Positions 24,245 to 29,245 of a stretch of 29,245 nt of DNA are shown in pieces. The first letter of the stretch is position 1. Each line of letters opens with the position of its first letter. The notes under the pieces are model-generated. The model did not search any database. It was not told the origin of the DNA and saw nothing but the letters and a program-made list of their open reading frames with translations. A program made the translations under genes and the position numbers. Origin of the DNA: JAGNRR01 sp964389575 (GTDB lineage: Bacteria > Bacteroidota > Bacteroidia > Chitinophagales > Chitinophagaceae); the NCBI GenBank assembly GCA_964389575.1, contig CAYMFF010000036.1, positions 1 through 29,245 on the forward strand, given 5' to 3'.

Positions 24245-24524
24245 ATGTTTAAAATATACGTTTCTACTGGGGCGATGAGATAGTCTATCATATATCCGTA
24301 CTATTGATCCTAGAAGTACTGGCTTTATAACAGCTGCTCAATTCGCGCCATTTTTAGGGCTACGAGTTTCTTGGAATAGATTAGCGTTAGGTTATTCTAT
24401 AAAAGCTCCATTGCAATTTGACTATACAAGTTTAGCAAGTGGAAACATTTTCTCCGCTGAAGCGAATTTTCAACAAAGTATATCCGTGGGGTATCGAATT
24501 TATAATCGGAAGAAGAAATCGTAG
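24245..24524 (+). pseudogene. Remnant of an outer-membrane beta-barrel gene
   Basis: In the 472-base gap between two genes, the frame 24279-24524 has no start codon but reads like the end of a beta-barrel protein (RTIDPRSTGFITAAQF ... GLRVSWNRLALGYSIKAPLQ ... QSISVGYRIYNRKKKS, then stop). A second frame just before it, from an ATG at 24245 (MFKIYVSTGAMR, then TAG), would join it with a single-base shift. This fits the debris of a small outer-membrane protein gene that lost its 5' part and gained a frameshift. There is nothing else clear in this gap. Confidence 0.6.
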
Positions 24525-24649
24525 GACTTCTTATATCTTGTCAACATTGGTAGACTGTCGACCAATAATTTTTAGCGCTATTGAGTTAATATACTAGCAA
24601 AAGAAATAGAAGCTTGTAAGTTAGTTATCAATCATTCGTTTAATAATGT

Positions 24650-25237
24650 ATGCAATTCAAATTCAAACTAGAAGATAGAAATACATTTAGCTATACCGGC
24701 TACCGCGAGATGTTGGATATTCTTATGGCTGATGGTAAAACAACTGGTGCAGATCAATCTGAGGCTATGATAGCTTATACCAAAATGAATATCGTACGCA
24801 TGAATCGTTGGGATAAGCGAACAAATCTAACTGATGAATTTATCGATATATTGAAAACCGCGCCTAAACAAAAATGGCTCGTGCTCAACGAAGGATGGTG
24901 TGGTGATGCTGCGCAAAACCTACCTGTATTAAATAAAATGGCTGAGTTAAACGAGGACATTCAATTAGAAGTAATTCTGCGAGACGAGAATTTAGACATA
25001 ATGGATGAATACCTCACTAATGGTGGACGGTCTATTCCTAAATTGATTGCGATTGATGAAAACAATGAAGTTCTTTTTACTTGGGGACCACGCCCGCAAA
25101 AAATGCAAAATAAAGTATTAGAATTAAAAAAAGCTGGATTGCCGTATGCCGAAGAAGTACATAAAATGTATGCCAAGGATAGAGCAGTAAGTATTCAAGA
25201 AGAGTTTATGGCGTTGCTTCGTTTGGAGTCTGTTTAG
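24650..25237 (+). CDS. Thioredoxin-fold protein with single-cysteine WCGDA site
   Basis: A 195-residue cytosolic protein. The thioredoxin-fold core is about residues 70-160: KWLVLNEGWCGDAAQNLPVL, then a strand and the cis-Pro region (RSIPKLIAIDENNEVLFTWG). The motif WCGDA has only one Cys where redox thioredoxins have CxxC. This matches a known thioredoxin-like subfamily (PF14595-type). The job may be thiol trapping or bacillithiol-type chemistry, or binding only. A helical N-terminus (about 1-60) precedes it. No signal peptide. The ATG at 24650 is supported by the following MQFKFKLEDR. Confidence 0.85.
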   Translation: MQFKFKLEDRNTFSYTGYREMLDILMADGKTTGADQSEAMIAYTKMNIVRMNRWDKRTNLTDEFIDILKTAPKQKWLVLNEGWCGDAAQNLPVLNKMAELNEDIQLEVILRDENLDIMDEYLTNGGRSIPKLIAIDENNEVLFTWGPRPQKMQNKVLELKKAGLPYAEEVHKMYAKDRAVSIQEEFMALLRLESV

Positions 25238-25405
25238 AAATAATTTTTAACTAAACGATTCTCTGAAGTAGTCTCTGTTGAACGCAGTGAAAATAGGCTC
25301 TGTGGTTTACTTGGAGCCACAGAACAGAGTCCCCAATGCTTCGCAAAGGGAGACTCTGCGGGGAAGAAGGCGAAGAGTTACAAACGTAGGAGAGCGGATA
25401 AAATC
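25238..25405. repeat. Cluster of small palindromes, possible repeat debris
   Basis: The gap after the thioredoxin-like gene holds two hairpins in a row: TCTGTGG / CCACAGA (25299-25305 with 25317-25323), and CAGAGTC / GACTCTG (25325-25331 with 25352-25358), the latter with CC/GG continuing the stem and a bulged A. The words GACTCTGC and GCGGGGAAGAA recur at 26738-26744 and 26766-26776 next to the IS110 relic on the other side of the Fic gene. No gene was recognised here. Confidence 0.55.
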
Positions 25406-26557
25406 TTAACTAAATAAATCTATATATTCTTTAAAGGCGTACAATCTATTACGTCCATAACCAGTTATCTCCTCAAGTATCCCAAGTTTTTCAAAATCAG
25501 CAATAAGTCTATATGCCGTAGAACTATGAATAGATAACCTCCCTGCAACTTCTTGAGTTGAAAGCAAAGGACTTTTATATAATTCATTAATTAATTTTTT
25601 GGCATCTGCTTGTTTCCGACCTAATTGAATTAAACGATTTAATTCTATATCGTTTCGCAACTCTATAATATTTTCAAATGTTTTTATACTATTTTCTGCA
25701 GTCTCTATAACACCTTGAATAAAAAAGTCGAGCCAATGTGTAATTCCTCCACCCATCCTTACGAGCATTAAATTATCATAATAGTCTTTTCTATTTCGTT
25801 CGAAAAATTCAGACAGATATAATGTTGGTTGCTTTAGGATTTCTTTATCTAATAAGTATAAAGTAATAAGTAGTCTTCCAATACGCCCATTTCCATCCAA
25901 AAAAGGATGAATGGTTTCAAACTGATAGTGAATCATTGCTATTTTGATAAGATGCGGTATGCTAATCGCTTGCTGTAATTTTTCTGAATTAATGAACTTC
26001 TCTAAGTCAGCCATTAGCTCCGGTATTTCTTCATGAGTAGGCGGCACAAAAACCGCATTCTTCAAACTTGAACCTATCCAATTTTGACTACTTCTATATT
26101 CTCCGGGCAGTTTCTCTTTGCCACGAACATTATCTAATAATGTTTTATGTGTTTGTTTTATAAGGCGATTAGAAATTGGCAACTCTTTCATTTCATCCAT
26201 AGCTTGATGCATTGCTCGGATATAGGCATTTACTTCTTGCCAATCATCTCGTTTTTCTGGTTGTATATTTTGCTCTTCTATTAATGCTTCCTGAAAAGAA
26301 GTTTGCGTTCCCTCTATTTTACTCGAAACGGTTGCTTCCTTGGCGATGTGCATTCTAATAAAAAAATCAATATCGGGAATCAAGGAAGAATAAGCATCTA
26401 ACCGCCCAAGCATTCTATCAGCTTTGCCCAGTTTGTTAAGTAGCTCTGGTTGTTGGATAAGCCATTGCAAATGGATGGGGTTTGGGCTAAAACTCTTGTA
26501 TTCTAAGCGTTCTATTCTTTTACCTGCCTCGAAATCTTCAATATTCCTTGTTTGCAT
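25406..26557 (-). CDS. Fic family protein with N-terminal inhibitory helix and winged helix
   Basis: A 383-residue Fic protein. The Fic core carries HPFLDGNGRIGR at 217-228 (catalytic His217), the active-site pattern of AMP-transferases. An autoinhibitory S/TxxxE(G/N) motif, SSKIEG with Glu82, lies N-terminal, so it is class II. The N-terminal Fic/DOC_N segment (1-95) and a C-terminal winged helix (about 315-375: LSTQEVAGRLSIHSSTAYRLIADFEKLGIL) complete the common Bacteroidota layout. Family members AMPylate protein hydroxyls with ATP, and the winged helix suggests autoregulation. The ATG at 26557 lies inside a tandem repeat that also carries a TATATTTG box. Confidence 0.93.
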   Translation of the reverse strand: MQTRNIEDFEAGKRIERLEYKSFSPNPIHLQWLIQQPELLNKLGKADRMLGRLDAYSSLIPDIDFFIRMHIAKEATVSSKIEGTQTSFQEALIEEQNIQPEKRDDWQEVNAYIRAMHQAMDEMKELPISNRLIKQTHKTLLDNVRGKEKLPGEYRSSQNWIGSSLKNAVFVPPTHEEIPELMADLEKFINSEKLQQAISIPHLIKIAMIHYQFETIHPFLDGNGRIGRLLITLYLLDKEILKQPTLYLSEFFERNRKDYYDNLMLVRMGGGITHWLDFFIQGVIETAENSIKTFENIIELRNDIELNRLIQLGRKQADAKKLINELYKSPLLSTQEVAGRLSIHSSTAYRLIADFEKLGILEEITGYGRNRLYAFKEYIDLFS

Positions 26558-26634
26558 AAGTGCAAATATAACTTTTTATAATTGCATTTAATGTCATAAG
26601 TGCAAATAAGAGTATTTATAATTGCACTTAATAG
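26555..26634 (-). promoter_or_regulatory. Two 40-bp tandem repeats with palindromes at the Fic start
   Basis: Two adjacent 40-base units (26555-26594 and 26595-26634) match at about 33 positions. Each opens CATAAGTGCAAATA and later has TTTATAATTGCA, giving AAGTGCAA facing TTGCACTT (imperfect in the first copy). The first unit covers the start codon (26555-26557) and contains TATATTTG on the minus strand (26563-26570), a Bacteroidota -7 box. This fits a double operator for the winged-helix domain of the Fic protein. Confidence 0.7.
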
Positions 26635-26700
26635 TAAAAGCGAATCAAAGATAAATTGATGCTATGCCACTATTCGTGTGACTTTTCTGCTTATCAGCAG

Positions 26701-26764
26701 ATGGTTCAGAGAACCATATTATTTTTAGTTCCAGATGACTCTGCTTTGCAGAAACATCTGGAAC
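26701..26764. repeat. Two consecutive hairpins near the IS110 relic
   Basis: ATGGTTC / GAACCAT (26701-26707 with 26711-26717) is a 7-bp perfect stem with a 3-base loop. Eleven bases on comes a larger hairpin, 26728-26764: 10 bp (GTTCCAGATG / CATCTGGAAC), a 2x2 internal loop, then TCTGC / GCAGA with a TTT loop. Neither is followed by a T tract. They resemble REP-type or IS-end palindromes. Confidence 0.75.
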
Positions 26765-26892
26765 AGCGGGGAAGAAAAGTAGAAGCTGGGAAGAATAAAA
26801 TGCTTGTGCTAAATGCAGTCAGGAATAAATTAATACATCGAATTTTCTCCTGCCAACGAGATAAAAGAATGTTTGTTAAGAAAGTCGCTTAA
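26741..26892 (+). pseudogene. IS110-family transposase C-terminal fragment
   Basis: The reading LQKHLEQRGRKVEAGKNKM, then LVLNAVRNKLIHRIFSCQRD, is the C-terminal end of IS110-type transposases (usually GKNKMxVxNAxRNKLIxRxFA). About 45 recognisable residues remain, followed by a stop at 26890-26892. The 30 residues before (from 26656) do not look like transposase. The catalytic part and the element ends are missing. The rest of the 414-base gap between the Fic and zeta-like genes holds only the two hairpins and the Fic-side repeats. Confidence 0.8.
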
Positions 26893-26971
26893 ACATTTGT
26901 TTTTATCATAGAAATCAAAGGCGAAAATTGTAATGACTTTTCTTGTTCAGAAAATAACTTCTTAGAACGTT

Positions 26972-27613
26972 TTATTTCAATTTTACAAGTTCAGATTTAA
27001 TATGATTTCCTAACTTAATTAAATTTTGTTCTTTAATAATAGAAATAAAGGATTTATCAAGCACCTCAATTTTACCATTCTTCAACTGTGCAAGTAATTT
27101 ATTCTCGCTAAGGCTAGTATCTAATATTTTTAGATTATCATAGGAAAGAGCACTTTTATCAAGGTTTTTTAAGCCTTTTTCAAACCTTTTTACAATCTGA
27201 TCGTAGGGAACATGATGACCTCCTAATTTTACCCTTTTCTTTACTCGTGCTGAACAGATTTTTATATTTGGAAGGTACAGAAAGTACAAATGAGTTTTAT
27301 ATCCTTGTTTAGTAAAGGCCTTGCGCCATTTATCGGTATAGACTTTGTCAAAATTGGTCTGGAAGGAAAAATTTTTATTCTTTTTTATAGCTAGTAAAGC
27401 TTTTTCTTCAAAAAGATTCTTGGTTTGTATTTCAATATTCTTTTCAATTTCAAGTGTCATTATACTTTCGAAACGAGTATAAATTTTAGCAAATTCAACA
27501 TCATAATCAAAGCTTGGAATTTTGAACTCTTGAATTATTGAGCTTTTAGGTCTCTTGGTGTATTCAGATTTTCCAGCACCATTAGGACCTGCTATAATAA
27601 TTAAATGAGGCAT
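26972..27613 (-). CDS. Zeta-toxin-like P-loop kinase
   Basis: A 213-residue protein. It opens MPHLIIIAGPNGAGKSEYTK with a Walker A (GPNGAGKS, 9-16). In the C-terminal half it has RVKLGGHHVPYDQIVKRFEKGLKNL, the zeta-toxin-like pattern RVxxGGHxVPxxxIxRRFxRGLxNL with basic residues that bind the phosphate. Zeta toxins phosphorylate UDP-GlcNAc to block cell-wall synthesis; this smaller chromosomal branch is less studied and may act on other substrates. It starts inside the stop of a 64-residue gene (TAATG overlap), which suggests a toxin-antitoxin-like pair. No epsilon homolog is seen. Confidence 0.86.
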   Translation of the reverse strand: MPHLIIIAGPNGAGKSEYTKRPKSSIIQEFKIPSFDYDVEFAKIYTRFESIMTLEIEKNIEIQTKNLFEEKALLAIKKNKNFSFQTNFDKVYTDKWRKAFTKQGYKTHLYFLYLPNIKICSARVKKRVKLGGHHVPYDQIVKRFEKGLKNLDKSALSYDNLKILDTSLSENKLLAQLKNGKIEVLDKSFISIIKEQNLIKLGNHIKSELVKLK

Positions 27614-27807
27614 TAAAGTCCAGAAGTTTCCAAAAAGGGCACCACTGACTGTTCTTTAGTTTCTTGAACAGTATGCTTTTCAACTTGTTTTTTAACTTTA
27701 TTCATTCTTTCAAGCATGGCTTTGTTCTCCTTATTTAATAGAAGTTTACCTTTTTCTTGAATACTTGAAATAATTTGCTCCAGTTGTAATAGTTCCTTAT
27801 TGCTCAT
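27613..27807 (-). CDS. 64-residue partner of the zeta-like kinase (antitoxin candidate)
   Basis: A small helical, charged protein (MSNKELLQLEQIISSIQEKG, then LLLNKENKAMLERMNKVKKQ) with a polar C-terminal tail (VVPFLETSGL). It looks like one long helix or a coiled coil. Its stop shares one base with the start of the kinase gene. Small, upstream and coupled is the arrangement of an antitoxin, but its sequence is not one I recognise. Confidence 0.72.
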   Translation of the reverse strand: MSNKELLQLEQIISSIQEKGKLLLNKENKAMLERMNKVKKQVEKHTVQETKEQSVVPFLETSGL

Positions 27808-28133
27808 ATATTTAATCTTTGTTGCTAGATATTCTTAATCATCTTAATACTAACCAATTCTGTGCCAAATAAAGCGCAAATGAACATAAATTCTATCTAA
27901 AATTACAATATTCGGCGCACTTTTCAAACTAGGTAAGATTTTATTAACTTATTCTGCCCATTCAAATACATACTCCTATCCTGCCTGCAGCAGGGAAAAA
28001 TAACGTTTTTCTTCGCAGTAGTCTCGATAGGGAATAATTATTGCAGTTACCGCTTCGCTTAAACTACAATCAGCTGGGGTACAATTCAGAACGTCTATCT
28101 TGAGGTAGTTAGAAACTCAGGATAGCTAGGCAA
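27808..28133. other. Gap with an imperfect hairpin
   Basis: No gene is seen in this stretch between the antitoxin-like gene and the promoter of the orphan gene. It contains CTATCTTGAG / CTCAGGATAG (28095-28104 with 28116-28125, one G-U pair), a short GC-rich palindrome near 27980, and the word GCAGTAGTCTC near 28016, which recalls the palindrome cluster at 25265. It may be old repeat material. Confidence 0.5.
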
Positions 28134-28163
28134 TTTGACCTCAGTAAAAAATCTTTATTTTTG
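28134..28163 (+). promoter_or_regulatory. Near-consensus Bacteroidota promoter
   Basis: TTTG at 28134-28137, an 18-base gap, then TATTTTTG at 28156-28163, matching TTTG / TAnnTTTG. The start codon is only 10 bases downstream, so the transcript would have almost no leader. Confidence 0.6.
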
Positions 28164-28173
28164 AAAAAACATA

Positions 28174-28986
28174 ATGAGTAAAAAAACTTTTTTTTATCTA
28201 AAATTTGAGGAGACAAAATTAAAAGTCTTATCGGTCAAAGAAAAGTCTAATGGCGAATTAATTGTTCTACCTGCAGCTGCTTATGAATATTCTGAAGAGG
28301 AAATCGGTAATGGAAATGAAGCAGACAAATTAATGTTGAATCAACATTATACGGTACATAATTCTGATAAAAGCGAATACAATAATAATTACATAAATCA
28401 TACAATAGATTTAGATGGCGGCGAGAAAAAAAGCACGAAAATAGTTTCTAAAGCACTGAAAGTAAACAACCTTTTTGTACCTCTTTATGCAGCTAGAGCG
28501 CAAGATTTAACCAATGATAGATATCACATTATAGAAAAAGATTCAAATGAGTATATTGACCTAGGTGAATATTTGCCAAAAAAAACTACTTTATTCTTTA
28601 TGGTTGTTATTGGCGTATCAGCACCTTCTATTGATGAAAAAGACTTAAATTCTATCACGGTTAAATTTAAAAGGTATTCATTGACTTTGTTCTGGAGTTT
28701 TGGTCACATCCCATCGCATACTTCTGGAATGAAGTATCACTTTCTAACTGTACCAGACCAATATGTTATACAACAACTAACTTCTGGTTATAATGCGCAA
28801 GAATTAGTAACTCATTTCAGACTACATAGAAAAAAGATGTTCTGTAACTTTATTGATTTTATTTCTAAGCTGCATCCTAATGTTCCGTATGACAGAAATA
28901 TGCTCAAAGTTCTCAGTTTTAAAAAAAGCTCTACAGATGAGCTTACAGATGAGGATGATGAAAATATAAAGAGATTCTTAGGTTAA
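28174..28986 (+). CDS. Hypothetical protein, 270 aa, unrecognised
   Basis: I do not recognise this protein. It starts MSKKTFFYLKFEETKLKVL; the first 100 residues look like beta strands with a polar, Asn-rich loop (QHYTVHNSDKSEYNNNYINH). One hydrophobic stretch (TTLFFMVVIGVSAP) is more like a buried strand than a membrane helix. The second half is mixed: VKFKRYSLTLFWSFGHIPSH, a helix with RLHRKKMFCNFIDF, and an acidic C-terminus (DELTDEDDENIKRFLG). No signal peptide. It lies alone between the zeta-like pair and carB, with its own good promoter, so it is probably an accessory gene. Confidence 0.8.
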   Translation: MSKKTFFYLKFEETKLKVLSVKEKSNGELIVLPAAAYEYSEEEIGNGNEADKLMLNQHYTVHNSDKSEYNNNYINHTIDLDGGEKKSTKIVSKALKVNNLFVPLYAARAQDLTNDRYHIIEKDSNEYIDLGEYLPKKTTLFFMVVIGVSAPSIDEKDLNSITVKFKRYSLTLFWSFGHIPSHTSGMKYHFLTVPDQYVIQQLTSGYNAQELVTHFRLHRKKMFCNFIDFISKLHPNVPYDRNMLKVLSFKKSSTDELTDEDDENIKRFLG

Positions 28987-29003
28987 AGTTGTAGATCTAA
29001 ATT

Positions 29004-29034
29004 AAAAAAGACGCAAATAATTTTTACGCCTTTT
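29004..29034. terminator. Weak candidate terminator between orphan gene and carB
   Basis: An A-rich left arm and T-rich right arm (AAAAGACG with CGCCTTTT, one mismatch) flank a 13-base loop. It lies in the 53-base gap of two convergent genes, so it may serve both. The stem is imperfect. Confidence 0.35.
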
Positions 29035-29039
29035 AAAAA

Positions 29040-29245
29040 TTATCTACTCAAATACATAGACCGCTCCTTATAAAGTTTCCTAAAATAAGGATCCGTCAAA
29101 TCTTTTATAAAGCGAATCGCCTCTCCTGTACTTTTCATTTCAGGTCCGAGTTGTTTATCTACATTCGGGAATTTATTAAAAGAGAATACCGGTTCTTTAA
29201 TCGCAAAGCCGTCTAGCTTTTTCTCAAAGGTGTAGTCTTTTAGTT
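29040..29245 (-). CDS. carB: Carbamoyl-phosphate synthase large subunit, C-terminal fragment
   Basis: About 68 residues are visible; the gene continues past the right edge. They include KEPVFSFNKFPNVDKQLGPEMKSTGEAIRFI (split here: KEPVFSFNKFPNVDKQ and LGPEMKSTGEAIRFI), the hallmark of the second synthetase half of CarB. The chain then ends DPYFRKLYKERSMYLSR about 27 residues later, where E. coli CarB continues with the methylglyoxal-synthase-like allosteric domain of some 140 residues. The enzyme makes carbamoyl phosphate for pyrimidine and arginine synthesis. Missing the domain means allosteric control by UMP and ornithine must differ. Confidence 0.9.
   Translation of the reverse strand, partial: LKDYTFEKKLDGFAIKEPVFSFNKFPNVDKQLGPEMKSTGEAIRFIKDLTDPYFRKLYKERSMYLSR

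Noticed and set aside
25350..25411. Open reading GKKAKSYKRRRADKILTK ending near the fic stop
   Set aside because: It looks basic and protein-like but has no start and no family match, and it overlaps the palindrome cluster; too weak to call.
26555..26634. Could the tandem repeat be a short CRISPR array
   Set aside because: Only two units, no unique spacers between them, and no cas genes in the window.
26656..26740. N-terminal 28 residues of the open frame over the IS110 relic
   Set aside because: Not transposase-like and mostly made of the hairpin DNA; the relic is called only from about 26741.

Overview
The window looks like a chromosomal segment of an AT-rich Bacteroidota genome, most likely Flavobacteriia or a close relative and probably marine or aquatic. 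Four things point there. Three secreted proteins end in type IX secretion (T9SS) sorting domains: two type A and one type B of the gliding-motility-associated kind. There is an S46 dipeptidyl-peptidase. Several start sites are preceded by the Bacteroidota -7 box TAnnTTTG. The CarB C-terminus at the right edge stops right after the second synthetase half, as I recall for Flavobacteriia. No rRNA, tRNA or CRISPR array was seen.

Left part (1-14.2 kb). A MaoC-type hydratase end is followed by a minus-strand run of thiolase, a two-helix membrane protein and an unknown protein. A plus-strand pair then encodes a WG-repeat protein and a six-blade kelch protein exported by T9SS. The rest is on the minus strand: a ClsC-like phospholipase-D-family protein, a DPP7-type S46 peptidase, a glycosyltransferase, two membrane proteins, a Kbp/LysM protein, and a LytS/LytTR two-component pair.

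Middle part (14.2-24.2 kb). A beta-barrel protein is followed by a tight three-gene operon: an orphan NqrB/RnfD-like membrane protein, a DUF2330 protein, and a lipoprotein with clan CD (caspase-like) His and Cys motifs. After these come an unknown gene and a divergent WYL regulator, a YbjQ protein with a previously uncalled 43-residue membrane protein, a second WG-repeat-like secreted protein, a T9SS-exported GH16 beta-glucanase, a T9SS-exported alpha/beta hydrolase, and a META-domain lipoprotein. The S46 peptidase, glucanase and hydrolase suit a cell that degrades external polymers.

Right part (24.2-29.2 kb) reads as an accessory or decaying interval ahead of carB. It holds a beta-barrel gene remnant, a thioredoxin-fold protein with only one active-site cysteine, a cluster of small palindromes, a Fic AMP-transferase whose start codon lies in a 40-bp tandem repeat (a candidate autoregulatory operator), an IS110 transposase relic with two strong hairpins, a zeta-toxin-like kinase coupled to a 64-residue partner, and an unrecognised 270-residue gene behind a near-consensus promoter.

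The best candidates for something undescribed are the RnfD-like/DUF2330/clan-CD operon and the Fic, zeta-like and orphan-gene island.
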